This document shows, piece by piece, positions 44,601 through 55,557 of a stretch of 64,000 bases of DNA. Origin of the DNA: Corythucha ciliata (Eukaryota > Arthropoda > Insecta > Hemiptera > Tingidae); assembly GCA_038030265.1 (NCBI GenBank), contig CM075943.1:1364001-1428000 (forward strand), given 5' to 3'. The first letter of the stretch is position 1; each line of letters begins with the position of its first letter. The position numbers were made by a program, and so were the translations under genes. The notes beneath the pieces are model-generated. The model had not been told where the DNA came from, did no database searches, and was given only the letters and a program-made list of their open reading frames with translations.

Positions 44601-44870
44601 TTCCATTGAATTTGCCGGGGATACGCAAGCTATTCCTCCCAACGCGTGAAATGTATTCCTTCCGTCTAGATTTTTTAACATTGAAGTCGGCATTGTCGTA
44701 GACAAACTGGGTGAAACACTCTGGCTGAAACTTGGGTTGAGCATTGAGCACGGCAGACATTTCCAAGACCTGTGCGTCATAATATGCCTGAATCGATTCC
44801 CGAAGTAAAACCCCTGTTGGCGAAAAGCCTGTCTACAAACCCTTATTTGACCAGACTAATAATTATTTGA
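41606..44870 (-). pseudogene. uncharacterised multicopy arthropod protein with CXC-like Cys-rich tail, frameshifted
   Basis: Minus-strand pieces follow one another in protein order across frames: SPTGVLL..YYDAQVLEMSAVLNAQ (44830-44740), FVYDNADFNV then LDGRNTFHALGGI (44710-44640), CAKWLGIPDIPEW, then FDQPLYLKCREIV to LVKEYIHAERSGN (44250-43720). Next come PYFHACGHFPYAKSCHLY and GYFTMRRSNRFWSGVWSD (43690-43500), GGLTRGRGVTD, YSAFQPCNDISLTEFDIIVD (42900), VVFDGYNNKSN, VAIVGEDIDLLVVLMG and HAFTGCDTTSA (42260). The end is a short Cys-rich block CKCTKGCNGRKCSC (41820) and an acidic tail ending at 41606. I recognise this as a recurring unnamed family in arthropods. The VVFDGY and GEDIDLLV blocks suggest a PIN/FEN-like nuclease fold, by inference only. 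At least five frame breaks are present; the first coincides with an A run near 44670. Confidence 0.75.
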
Positions 44871-45639
44871 AGGGTTCCAGGGAAAAACGACCTCAGCCCA
44901 CTTTTGCTACGAATGTATCTTGTGAGGCCATTTGGCAGTTTGTCCTGTGTACTAAAATTTAGTTGATTCGATAAAAGCGTTAAGTGGTTTAAGACCTTCA
45001 GAAACACAGTAAGAAATATTGGCGATTCAGATTAACCAAATGCGCTCTGGTGGCGGCCCCACCGAAGTAGGAAGAGCGGTAGACTCTCCATGGGTTCTTA
45101 TGAGGAAACGTGGTTTTTGTTCTTTTTTATGAGTTTTTAGGATTTTTAAAGTTCATTTCTTTGAAATATTAGTTGGTATTACTATTTTCTATTAACAATA
45201 AACTCATCATCGAGGAATAATTGAGATAAAATGAAAGAACTCGCGGTGAGATCATGATGGCGTTTTCCATTTACCGAGAATTTCGCACTGCCAGAGATTT
45301 TTTCTTCCATCCTTCATCAAGGATGGAAAAATCCCCCTTCCCTATGCAGAATATTGTGCAAATAAAAAACGCAATAAGTTTTCAAATGTCTTCGCGAATT
45401 TCCGGTTAAAAAGGGTTGTTTAGCCCCAAAAACAGACCATGGTGTCCATCACAGCTGGGGGTCTAATTCTCCTTCTGTAGGCCACAGGCCACAGGAGGGT
45501 AATTGAAGGAGTTATTGAAGGAGTTCTGTATAAAATTTTTACTAGAGTCACATTAGAGACTTTTTGAGACTCAAATGCCTTGTTTGAATTGAATAAGCTG
45601 GAACAAGCCGGATTATGGATAAGTGTTAGTGTTTTAGCT
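44871..45639. other. no gene recognised
   Basis: AT-rich; a short inverted repeat around 45311-45329 ('tccttcatcaaggatgga'). No ORF supported. Confidence 0.4.
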
Positions 45640-46890
45640 AAGTGGTTGAGTTTTCGAGTAAAATTAGCGCATTAAAAGACGCAATTTCATGAGTTTACCC
45701 TATTCGGTAAAGAAAGCGAATTTCACCCCAGGAACTGACTGTGCTCACATAAGAAGGTGAAGAACTTCCACTTTTGCCGGTTAAACGATCGGTGTAGCCT
45801 TCCAATGGATAAAAACTGTCAATTCATGAATTAGCGATTTGTCTCCATTTTAGCCGCGAATTAGCGGTTTTCCTTGCAAAGAATTTGTGTTTTTCCTGAT
45901 TTAAGCCGCTAAAGAGCAATGTGATTTACCCGTGAAATGACGCTAAATCTTCCAATTTTAGCCACGAAGTTGTCTCGAGAAACCGCGACTTGCCATTTGC
46001 TCTGTGAATTAGCAAATGTTTTCAATTTAACGCCATAAACATCCATTTTTCTTTACTTGAGCAGCAAATTAGCGTTTTCCATCATCTTAGCAGCTAATTA
46101 GGGATTTTTCTACGTTTCATCAACGAATTAAGAGTTCCCCCAATTTTCTCCGCAAACTTCCTAACGATTTTTCTGAAATTTGGCCGCGGATTAGCGATTT
46201 TTTTCACTTTCTGGCACGAAGTTACAATCAGAAGCCGCGAATTTACGTTTTCTCAATTTACTCCGCGAATTAGTCAATTTTATCGATAAATTAGCAGATT
46301 TTCTCCATCCTAGCCGCGACTTAGCAATTTTTGTCATTTTTGCGATTTTTCACCCTTTTAGCCGTGAATTATAGCGATTTATCTGAATTTTGCATAGAAT
46401 TCGTGTTTTTCTTTATTTCAGCCGCTACAATTAGTGATTTTTCTCTATTGCATCCATGAATTAGCAACTTTTCTTAATTTTAGCTCCGGATTAGCGATTT
46501 GTTTCGCTTGCTTTTAGCTATGAATTAGCGTTTTTTTTGCAGTTTGAGCCATGAACTTGCGTTCTGAATAAGCCGAGAATTCATGTTTTCGTAATTTTAG
46601 GCGTGAATTGGCGCTGTCTCTCATTCACGAATTATTGATTTTTCATTATTTTATCCGTTAATTAGCGTGTTTCGTAATTTTAAACGCAAATGACTGTAAT
46701 TTACACGCTATCCGCGATTTTAGAGCTTTTCCTTAATTTTTGCCGAGAAGTTTTCTCAACGTTATCCGTGATTTAGCACTTTTTCTTAATATGGCCGTGA
46801 ATCAGTTATTTTTTTTTTTCAATAATTTCAGCCGTTAATCAGCCATTCATCTCAATTTCAGTCCCAAATTAGCGTTATTTTCCATTTTGT
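45640..46890. repeat. ~31-bp degenerate tandem array block
   Basis: Strong periodic wording from about 45830: 'tagccgcgaattagcg' followed by 'gttttcc' or 'atttttctcaatttt'. Clear copies lie near 45850, 46035, 46080, 46185, 46255, 46310, 46360, 46480, 46520, 46590 and 46860. The first ~190 bp are more divergent. Confidence 0.8.
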
Positions 46891-46929
46891 TCTGGATTAA
46901 GTGGGTGATGAGGGAGGGGGGGAGGCGCG

Positions 46930-47097
46930 AATTGTAGCGATTTCCATTTCCACAAAAATCCGAAGGGCGCCAAAATCCAACATTAAACTGTACCAACATT
47001 ATCCAACCACTGTATGCCACGGGCGGGCCATTGTGACAGGCTCACCTGAGTCAGCGGGCCACTTTTTGGCCCGTGAGCCCTCGTTTGGGCACCCCTG
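46930..47097. mobile_element. hAT-like terminus (right end only)
   Basis: Read in reverse, the sequence starts CAGGGGTGCCCAAACGAGGG and continues with GGCCC-rich subterminal blocks (47050-47080), the pattern of hAT ends. No partner end or matching 8-bp duplication was found upstream, so it may be a solo or truncated end bounding the array block. Confidence 0.5.
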
Positions 47098-50000
47098 CCC
47101 TTTCATCAACGGCGGCCTACGCCTTGGCGTCCTCTATTTGGCCGCATATACAACATATATTGGTGCTTAATTCCACTTCCTCTTCTTTGAAGCTCCTTGA
47201 TGAGATTCACATAGACAACATTATGAGACAACAAAAAGAGATAATGACTACGTACTGTCCACTATAGGTACAAACTAGGATACTAAATTCACTACGTTCC
47301 CGAAATGTAGAAGGTCGATCGAAGAAAGGTCGTAACCGCAAATTCATTTTTCAATCAAGAGTGGCAATAGTTCAGACGGAAAACATTTTAAACTCCTTAA
47401 AAACTGCAAAATCTCATTATTTACCCCTTACGTTGGTGGTAAGAGTAGGGCTCTTTTCCGCCATTGCACCTCGACGCTAGCGCTGCAAGTGATAATCTGA
47501 ATCGCCAATACCGTACAAGAGAAAAACGCGCGCCCAAGGGAAGAAGGGGCTTCAGTCCAGTTCGCCCAAGCAGCTGATGGTTGCCTACTGTTTTCTAATA
47601 TACGAATTTCTGGTCAAATTATGATTTTTTGCCTATTTTCTTCTTCGAGTAAAAAAAAAAAAAAAACCTTACGAGTTGAAAAATTTTGAATTCAATTTTC
47701 TATAAGTTTAGTTTAAGTGGATTAAAGCCGTTCTACCCCGGGACCCATCATTTGGAAATGGCACTGTTGGTGACAAATGTAGTAACCGACAAGGTTTCTC
47801 TCACTCACAATCCTCTCAGTACCTCATTACCTATTCCCCTTATTTCATTGTAGACTGAATTAACCGTACCCATGATGAGGGAAATTCTGGGGTTCTGGAT
47901 GGAGGGAGAGTGTTCACGTTAGGTGAAATGAACAAAAGACTGCCGCGAAGATAGACAATGAATTGAAAGATTGGAGGGGGGGGGTTGTTGAGTGGCTGTT
48001 GTGTTAACGGCACAGTGTTCTATGGTATGATGCAACTCGTTTTCCAATCCGAGTTTTGACTCTGATTCATTGCTACTCGCGAAAGGATTAATATTCCTCG
48101 AAAAGGAAAATTTGAACAAAGGACAAATGGTTTGGTCGGGAACGACCCGAGCGTGGTTTTTCAGTGTTTGATTATTCAACCCAAATCAATAAAAGATCAT
48201 GTTGTTATTTGAATTTTCCCTTCTACGCTTCATAACTCTCTTCCCTGAATAAAAAGAACGAATAATAATTCTGACAAAAAATAATATAAGGCGATCCGCT
48301 ACTGTCTATGTTTAAAATGACTCTTGGGAACTGATATTACTTCAGTTGGAACAATTTAATATCACAGACGCCTTGGCTCAATTCCCGTTTATCACAGCGG
48401 ATAAACACAAGCACAAGAAGGGGAGTCAAGCGCGCTAAGCCTCTCCATTCCTTTCCAAACCAACGATGGTGTCGACGCCGGTAATGGATGACGCGCCTTG
48501 ACCAGTCTGCTAGAATCCTTAACGTTCATTCCTTTCCATTACGGTTTGAAATTAGTTTTGTCAATCCCTTCGTCTTTCAACAGACAGGAGGCCCTTCTAA
48601 ATCACAGCTACGTTTATTTCAACTTATTTGATTTTTTTTTTTTTCGTGGTGTCACCCTCTCCCCCTCCATCAATGAAGAGAAGAGGAGAGGAGAATTAGC
48701 TTTTATTCAATTGTCGGAATTTAAGCAGGCCGCATCACTGGAAAACGTTGTAAAACAAAAAGAATAAGAATTAAATGAGTTGAACATCCAACAACTTTGT
48801 TATAGTTGTTATTTTTCATTGTGCAAGACAATGAAGCCTCTTGGAGTATGAGAAGCCTTGAGTTGTGGGGAGCATTTCTTTTATGGAGAAGTGTTACCAT
48901 AAGAGAGACTATAGTCTATCAAAGAGTTTTCTGTGGTGGTGAAGAGTAGCAGCATGAGGCGGAGGGAGGCTCCATTAGTGAAAAAAGAGAGACAAGACGT
49001 TAAATTTATTAGATATGAACCCACATCTTTATTCTGCGGCTTTTGATATATTAATTATTGTGCTTTAACAAAGAACAAAAACGTTTACTCCGAAGAAGGA
49101 AGGAAGTACCGGAAACGTGAAAGGAAAGTCTCGTAATGTTAAACTTTCAACAGTCCTGAGCTCTTAAACAAGTTTCACTATGAAAAGCTAAAATTTCACT
49201 TTCAAGGCCTACGATACAACCAAAAATGCCTTTGTCTTTATGTGCTCTTTGTGTGTATAACGGTCTCCCTCCACTCACAATTTACTTCAGACTCTGGCAC
49301 GACGAGTTTTCTCATGTTCATTCGATGGTCATTGGTGATTATTACTGAAATGGATCGGGAACAGGCTAACACGGAAATCCTCGAATGAACCTAACGAGCT
49401 TTCCACTTACTCTCCGTGGTCTCTTGGTGTTAACAGCCTATCACCCTAGTTCAATGTATCAAGGTAATCGTTAATATGTAAATATTCGGAATCCAATATG
49501 CACTTTGCTAAAAGAATGTCGCTCGTACTTAGGCAACCAAAGCTTCAACATCAAAGAGGGTACCGCCCGAATGGGCAGAATTTCTTCTACCAGATTTGTT
49601 TAGGGTTGTTCGAGTTTCACCCGTACATGCTGAGATAATCAGTTGCAAATCGGAAGTTTTGCTGTTGTTGTTTTGGTTTTGGATGATTGGGTAGGGCCTC
49701 GAGCGGCTTATTAAATTTATCTTTTAAAACCATCTTTGTCGTTGTTGTTTTTTTCATATAGATGCGATTTTTTTTTTTTTTTGGGCTCCAGCAACATGGT
49801 CATTTTGTCCTACCAGCGTAAACATTACTATCTTCTCACTGTTTACGTAGCAAAATTATCAGTTCTACCTATATTACTTGAATGTAAGCAGAGCAACACG
49901 ACCAGCATTGGCATGCAAATCGCTACAAACGCGGAAAACTTAATACATACTACGAGACTGGTGGTGGGCAGGGGGGAACTTGGGATATTTCTGCCGAAAA

Positions 50001-50696
50001 TGGACTTGAAATCTACGTGACTGAACCTGTGATAAGCCTGTGTGAATAGAAATGTAACTAAAACTTGACACAAATATTGCAGTTTATTCGTTGAGTTAGT
50101 TCTGGGATATTACCACCCAGCATAAAAGATCCCCTGATGTACATTCTCGCCAAAAAATAAATGTACTTCGGCCCTCCCGCAGGTAAAATTAGAGTCAATT
50201 ACGAGAGCCAATTTGCCTTTTTTTCTCTCTAAACAACACAATCCAGCTCGTGTTCGATTATGGAGTTCATTTGTTGTCAATCATGGAACAGATTCGATTA
50301 TTTTGGGAAAGTAGGTACAGAGTTTTAGGCAGACTTCTCTCTATTTAACGGACAGGTACTCAGTTTTTAGAGGCTTATACTGCTATACATTCTGAAGTTT
50401 CTCTAAGCAATGAAGCGAGCACTGGGCGGAGGAAATCTGTGTTTGTGCCGAACTGATAATTTTTGCGGCCAAGCGTCCAACTCTGCGTAGTGTGAATATT
50501 AGATTTTACGGGTCGAAAAAAAACAAAAAAAAAAAACGGGACAAAGCTGTTTAATGGACACTTGGTTGAAAGCCTCATAAACCTCGTCCCCCCCCCAAAT
50601 CGAAATCGAAAGACTTTGAAAAATGTCCCTAAAAGGCGACCGCTTAAACTGTCTAACATTACTGAGTCGAGAAATGCTCAACAGAAAGTGCCTGTT
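47098..50696. other. no gene recognised
   Basis: About 3.6 kb of AT-rich DNA with homopolymers (A at 47651-47666, G at 47976-47984, T at 49768-49782). No supported ORF. Confidence 0.5.
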
Positions 50697-50874
50697 TTTT
50701 TTTTGTTTTTTGTTTTTTTTCTTCTTCTTCTTCTTTCTTCCTGGCATTGGCATTGAGCCATATACAGCCATTGCATTTATGTGAGATATTACGTTGTTGG
50801 TGTGTTTGTTGTGCTGTTGTTGTTTTGTTCTTCTTCTTCTTCTTCTTCTTCTTTTTCTTCTTCTTCTTCTTCTT
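50697..50874. repeat. T-rich and (TTC)n microsatellites
   Basis: T runs and TTC repeats at 50697-50742 and a longer (TTC)n at 50828-50874. They may lie near the 3' end of the minus-strand LINE at 51186. Confidence 0.8.
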
Positions 50875-51185
50875 ACTACTATTCTTATTGCCTAGATATG
50901 TGTCATTGTGGGTTCTTGGATTTTGTTATTGAGTAGTGATACTGTTAGGGTTTTAGTTATGTTATATTTGTTAAATAATAGTTGAATGTTGATTATTATT
51001 GAATATAGGTGTACATATATTTTTATTGGTATTATCGAGTTTTACTGAGTTATTGATGTTAATACATGGTTATGTTCTTATTTATTGTTTATTGATGTCT
51101 TTGATGTTTTTATTGCTATTTATTGTTTTAATTAGTGAGTATTCAAGGAAAAATTTTCTTTAGTTATTTACTTTTTTTTATATTC

Positions 51186-51560
51186 TTATTTTCGCATCCT
51201 TGATAATTTGATTATGTGTTCGTTTTTACTGGATTTGGAGATCGAATTGTAGTCTAAAATAGGTGATAGTTGAGCGAACATTTCTTGTCTCTGCCTGTCA
51301 AACTTCTTACACGTGAGTATGATATGTTTCATGTCCTCCTTTTCGAGACACTCACTGCATTTTTCTGACGTTCTTCTGCCAATTTTTGCCAGGTAGGCCC
51401 CGCACAGAGCGTGTCCCGATCTTAGTCTGCACATTATCTTTATCTCTCTACTTCCTGGTGAAGCTAAATAAAACCAAGGATGCCCACCGACCCTTGTTAA
51501 GAGTGATTTGTAGAACCGTCCTTTTGTACCGGTATTGTACTGGTCTTCCCATGATGTCAA
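51186..51560 (-). CDS. I-like LINE ORF2 C-terminal Cys/His domain
   Basis: A frame overlapping the end of RNase H carries RLRSGHALCGAYLAKIGRR and CSECLEKEDMKHIILTCKK, the CxxC...H....C motif common after RNase H in I and Jockey elements. Ends at the stop 51186. Confidence 0.8.
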   Translation of the reverse strand: MTSWEDQYNTGTKGRFYKSLLTRVGGHPWFYLASPGSREIKIMCRLRSGHALCGAYLAKIGRRTSEKCSECLEKEDMKHIILTCKKFDRQRQEMFAQLSPILDYNSISKSSKNEHIIKLSRMRK

Positions 51561-52417
51561 CGTGCTTCGTTCCAGTCTTGTCTATAAGGAGTTGCAACAC
51601 CTTGAATGGCAGCTTGTTGAGCCAGCCTATCTGCTGCCTCGTTCTCCGTGATGCCGACGTGTCCCTTCACCCAAACTAGTTTGATCTCTTGTGATTTGTT
51701 ACGTGTTAGCACTTCTGCTTTTAAGGTTAGTATCAGATGATTGGAATACGAGCTGTACTGAGTATTATCCATATATTCTACCAGGCTCCGAGAATCAGTT
51801 AAAACTGCATATTTTCCTGCTGAAAGACTTCGAATGTATTTTACCGCTTCGATTACTGCGACTATTTCGGCTGAAGCACTTGACATATATTGATTTAGTT
51901 TAAATTGTTTGACAACGTCATTGAGTGGATCGTACACTGCTGCCCCCACTTGGTCGCCCTTCTTCGAGGCATCTGTGAATATCAAAGTGTGGTCAGGGAT
52001 TGTGCCGTGTATATCTTGTTTGAATATAGCATTAACGGTGTACGGTAATGTATCCTTATAATTTTGCAAACAAATGGTGTCTACTTCCTCGGTTACCATG
52101 GTAAAGGCATGTTCGTATATGGGATAGGTGTAGGATCTGTACGTGATCATGCTGAATTCAGATACTCTGTTGAAACTATCGACCATGAGAGGCCGCGGTT
52201 TATTTCTCCAGTATGCATATGTTGCTACCATTCCGACCAGTTGAGTCAATTTACCTGATATCTGAGGTTTGAAAGATAGGACATTCATCGTATACCTGTC
52301 AGTTAGGATCATCCTTCTCAAGCTAAGAGGCATTTCTGCTGTTTCGACCTGCATCACGTCGATAGGCGTGCTTTTGAGATACCCAAGGCAAATTCGTATG
52401 GCATCTATCGATCGCAT
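51557..52417 (-). CDS. RNase H domain of I-like LINE
   Basis: Open for 286 codons on the minus strand. It starts in the spacer after RT; RNase H spans roughly residues 140-275. Catalytic residues are visible: Asp in LIFTDASKKG, Glu in SASAEIVAVIEA, Asp in VLTDSRSLVEY and Asp in NEAADRLAQQ. It removes RNA from the RNA-DNA hybrid during reverse transcription. The ATG is not a natural start, since this is the C-terminal part of ORF2. Confidence 0.9.
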   Translation of the reverse strand: MRSIDAIRICLGYLKSTPIDVMQVETAEMPLSLRRMILTDRYTMNVLSFKPQISGKLTQLVGMVATYAYWRNKPRPLMVDSFNRVSEFSMITYRSYTYPIYEHAFTMVTEEVDTICLQNYKDTLPYTVNAIFKQDIHGTIPDHTLIFTDASKKGDQVGAAVYDPLNDVVKQFKLNQYMSSASAEIVAVIEAVKYIRSLSAGKYAVLTDSRSLVEYMDNTQYSSYSNHLILTLKAEVLTRNKSQEIKLVWVKGHVGITENEAADRLAQQAAIQGVATPYRQDWNEAR

Positions 52418-53345
52418 TTAGTCTTTCCTTATTTCCATTGCCATAAAATAAAGCTCCAAAGTCTATAATTGAGCGGATGGTTGCTCGGTAAAAACTTAAG
52501 CAGGTTTTTGGGTCTGCGCCCCACTTGCTATGCGCTATCATCTTCAGACCATTCATGTATCTCTCAGATTTCCTAATAATATTATCAAGATGGGCCGTCC
52601 ACTTCAACTTTGAGTCGAGATGAAGGCCCAGGAACTTTACCTCCCGGGAACATGTAATTTTGTGTCCTCCTATTTCTATTTCGTTTTCCATTAGAAGAGT
52701 TCTTTTCCTTGTGAACATACAGACCACAGATTTTTCCCGTGCCACGGCTAGCCCGTTCGTATTTGTCCACTGTTCAAGTATACGAAATGCTGCTGATAGC
52801 TTGTCAATGCACTCGTCCTTAGTTTTTTGGGTACTAAATAGACACAAGTCATCAGCAAATTGTATTACATTCCGGTATAATTTTCTTCTCTAAATCAGCG
52901 ACGTATATAGCATATAAAATACCAGACAATACTCCGCCTTGAGGCAGTCCAACCATGGCGATCCTGGGATCGAAAAAAGTATTGTCATATCGGACGAAGA
53001 CCTTCCGTTCGATCAATAGTTTAATTATTTTCCTGGAGAAGGCCGGTGGGAGGCCCAATGTCAGCATTTTGTTAACGAGTATGTTTAACTGTACGCTGTC
53101 GTACGCACTTTCAATGTCCAGGAATAATCCAATTAGCACTTTGTTTGTCGTAAATGCCATTTCTATTTCGCTGACGAGGTTTGTGTGGCAATCATATATA
53201 TTCCTCCCCTTCCTGAAACCATACTGGGTTTTAGGAAGTAAATTGTTGTACTCCGGGTGCCATTCTAAGCGATTTTTCACCATTCTTTCGAACGTCTTTA
53301 ATATACACGACGAAAGCGAAATGGGTCGGTATGAACAATAATTAT
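52323..53345 (-). pseudogene. I-like reverse transcriptase, frameshifted at FADD
   Basis: Starts mid-domain at SYRPISLSSCILKTFERM and continues with YGFRKGRNIYDC, LFLDIESAYDSVQ and MVGLPQGGVLSGILYAIYVADL. The frame shifts near 52880 and the catalytic FADD is read in the next frame, followed by LCLFSTQKTKDECI, GLAVAREKSVVCMF, VKFLGLHLDSKLKW and FGALFYGNGN. Another shift leads into the RNase H frame. Confidence 0.85.
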
Positions 53346-53599
53346 TCGGTTTCTATTACGTCTGTCATGCCTTCTTAGCATCACGGATTGAAAGCCAAAA
53401 ATGTTCAATTTCTCCCGGATTTTCGTCTTACACTCACTCGAATGCTTTCAAGATATTCAACCAGCCTCGTCACGAAATTGATAAAAACCAACGCAATGAT
53501 GAACGACAACATGTTTTCCAAAACAAAACCAACGCCTGTACACGAACGGCACGAGGTCACTCTTCGACTCGAACACAAAAGAATATCGATTATCACGCG

Positions 53600-54409
53600 T
53601 TGGGAATAAATAATCTATGTCTGAACTGCGGCAGATCGAACCACAGGTCGCGTGATTGCTACACGGACCGAAGAAGTCTAACTTGCAAATCTTGTCTCAA
53701 GAAAGGCCACGTATCCAAAGTCTGTATTAAAACACTTCTGCAGGCCAGTCGACAGCGTTACCATCGACGGTCATGTGACAGCGACTCAAGTCAGGGGTTC
53801 GGTATCGTCAACTTTATAAAACCAGTAGTCATCGACCTTTTTGAAGTGACACCTCACCCAGACAAGTACGTCGTCACAGTTAAACTCAACGGTGTGTGCC
53901 AAAATTTTGAAGTCGACTCAGGTGCAAAATATTCCCTGATATCAGCCAATGATTTTGCCTCACTTGATTTGGGTCTACAATTACAACCATCCGACCTACT
54001 TTTTCGCTCTTATTCAGAGCACATCATCAAACCTCACGGAAAAGTAAAAGTCACCGTCACGTACAAGAATAGATCGACAGAGAGTGATCGATACGTCGTT
54101 CCTTCTGGTCATCAAGCACTACTAGGGCGAACATGGATACGGAACCTCGATATCAATCTTAAACAAATCGACCTCGATCACCACACCACCCTTCCTAAAA
54201 GTTCTGTTTTCCTTAATCATACGCAACCAGAAGGTCTCTTCAGCGAATTTCCCTCAGTTTTCGAAGAAAGAATCGGGTGTGTTCCGAAGCTTGAACTTCA
54301 TCTAACCCTCCGTGAGAGCATCACACCCATTTTCACACGCGCTCGAGACGTTCCTTACGCATTACAAAAAAAAGTCGAAACGGAACTAGACTTCGAAAAC
54401 CGCCACTGA
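53600..54409 (+). CDS. gypsy Gag C-terminus and protease
   Basis: The first codon is TTG, so this is an open segment. Two zinc knuckles, CLNCGRSNHRSRDC and CKSCLKKGHVSKVC (both C-x2-C-x4-H-x4-C), are followed by a retropepsin with DSG in FEVDSGAKYSLIS and LLGRTWI. It ends with the region leading to RT (VFEERIGCVPKLELHLTLRE, VPYALQKKVETELD), where the frame stops at 54407-54409 and RT is absent. Gag sequence upstream (53400-53599) is in another frame. Confidence 0.88.
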   Translation: MGINNLCLNCGRSNHRSRDCYTDRRSLTCKSCLKKGHVSKVCIKTLLQASRQRYHRRSCDSDSSQGFGIVNFIKPVVIDLFEVTPHPDKYVVTVKLNGVCQNFEVDSGAKYSLISANDFASLDLGLQLQPSDLLFRSYSEHIIKPHGKVKVTVTYKNRSTESDRYVVPSGHQALLGRTWIRNLDINLKQIDLDHHTTLPKSSVFLNHTQPEGLFSEFPSVFEERIGCVPKLELHLTLRESITPIFTRARDVPYALQKKVETELDFENRH

Positions 54410-54496
54410 CAATGCTTTGAATGAGGAGGTGTCCCATCTATTCGCACATAAAATTTTTCAAATTTCAAACGATGTCGTCACTATGAAACCATCAAA

Positions 54497-55132
54497 ATGG
54501 AAACATCGAAGGATCCCGAACTAGGACCGATTTTGCGACGTCTCCAGTCTCAAAGCTCTGATATACCATACACACTCGAAAACGGTATCCTGTTTCGCCT
54601 CGACCGAATAGTAATTCCCGCCAGTCTGCGCAGACCGATCCTAAAAGAACTTCATGCCACTCACCTCGGCATCGTGAAGATGAAACAGCTCGCCAGAAAT
54701 TATGTGTACTGGCCACGAATCGACAATGATATAGAGCGAGAAGTGAAATCCTGCGAAAACTGCGCTCTTATTCAAGCCAACCCTGCCAAAGCTCCAGCCC
54801 ATCCTTGGCATGACCCAGGTGGCGATTGGGATCGCCTCCATATCGACTATGCAGGCCCATTTCAAAGTCGTTACTTCCTGATCGTCGTCGACGCAAAATC
54901 CAAATGGGCAGAAGTCCGTATTTTACGAGACCCGCCTTCCACTTCATCGACAATCACACTATTGGAGGACATATTTTCAGTTCACGGATACCCGTCTATC
55001 ATCGTAACAGACAATGCCTCGATATTTACTAGTGAGCATTTCAGAAACTACGGCTCTAAATACGGCATTTCTCATAAGCTCATAGCCCCCGGACATCCTG
55101 CGACAAATAGCCTGGCGGAGCGCTCCAAATGA
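54497..55132 (+). CDS. gypsy integrase, N-terminal and core
   Basis: The zinc domain has H..H in ELHATHLGIVKMKQ and CENCALI. The catalytic core has Asp in LHIDYAGPF, Asp in IVTDNASIF and Glu in NSLAERSK. The frame ends directly after the Glu (stop at 55130-55132), and the protein continues in the frame starting 55129. Confidence 0.88.
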   Translation: METSKDPELGPILRRLQSQSSDIPYTLENGILFRLDRIVIPASLRRPILKELHATHLGIVKMKQLARNYVYWPRIDNDIEREVKSCENCALIQANPAKAPAHPWHDPGGDWDRLHIDYAGPFQSRYFLIVVDAKSKWAEVRILRDPPSTSSTITLLEDIFSVHGYPSIIVTDNASIFTSEHFRNYGSKYGISHKLIAPGHPATNSLAERSK

Positions 55133-55557
55133 TAAAACAGCGTCTTCGAGCATCCGAAAACGATCCTACTCCGCTCTCGGACAAAATTAAAGCTATCATG
55201 CTCAGATATCGGGCCACACCTCTCGCTTGTGGAAAATCTCCAGCTGAATTGTATTTACATCGCCGAATAAGGATTCGACTTGACGCAATAAAGCCACAAC
55301 TCACGACTGCTACCCCTTCTTTAGTCTCTGCGCACACTCGATCATTCAAAGTGGGGGAGAGAGTCCAGGCTCGAGTATACGTAGAAAATCACGACGTCTG
55401 GCAGTTTGGGAATATCAGCCAAAAATTCGGACATCGACATTACGCAGTAACTCTAGATTCTGGCAGGAAACTGAAACGTCATGTGGATCAAATACGGTCA
55501 ACGTTAGTCCCCAAAAAGAAGATCACGTTCAAGATCGTTGGGCAATTTTATCCTTAA
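55129..55557 (+). CDS. gypsy integrase C-terminal region
   Basis: Continues the integrase after a frameshift: YRATPLACGKSPAELYL is typical of the segment after the DDE core, and GERVQARVYV is the SH3-like domain. The last ~10 residues overlap the opposing LINE ORF1 end, so the junction lies near 55530-55557. Confidence 0.85.
   Translation: MIKQRLRASENDPTPLSDKIKAIMLRYRATPLACGKSPAELYLHRRIRIRLDAIKPQLTTATPSLVSAHTRSFKVGERVQARVYVENHDVWQFGNISQKFGHRHYAVTLDSGRKLKRHVDQIRSTLVPKKKITFKIVGQFYP

Larger units (their letters stand above)
51186..53345 (-). mobile_element. I-like LINE with RNase H, 3' part (minus strand)
   Basis: Order on the minus strand is RT (53345-52323), RNase H (52417-51557) and a C-terminal Cys-rich domain (51560-51186). 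The matching ORF1 lies at 55529-56215 on the same strand. The endonuclease and RT N-terminus that should lie between are absent, and 53360-55557 is gypsy sequence on the opposite strand. RNase H together with Jockey-like RT suggests the I group. Confidence 0.85.
53360..55557 (+). mobile_element. gypsy fragment without LTRs and without RT/RNase H
   Basis: Contains Gag zinc knuckles, protease, the very start of RT, and then integrase, all on the plus strand. About 1.2-1.4 kb of RT and RNase H are missing around 54409-54497. No LTRs flank it: both sides pass directly into the minus-strand I-like LINE (53345 and about 55540). It belongs to a different gypsy lineage from the elements at 84 and 25864, because its Gag has two CCHC knuckles. 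Confidence 0.85.
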
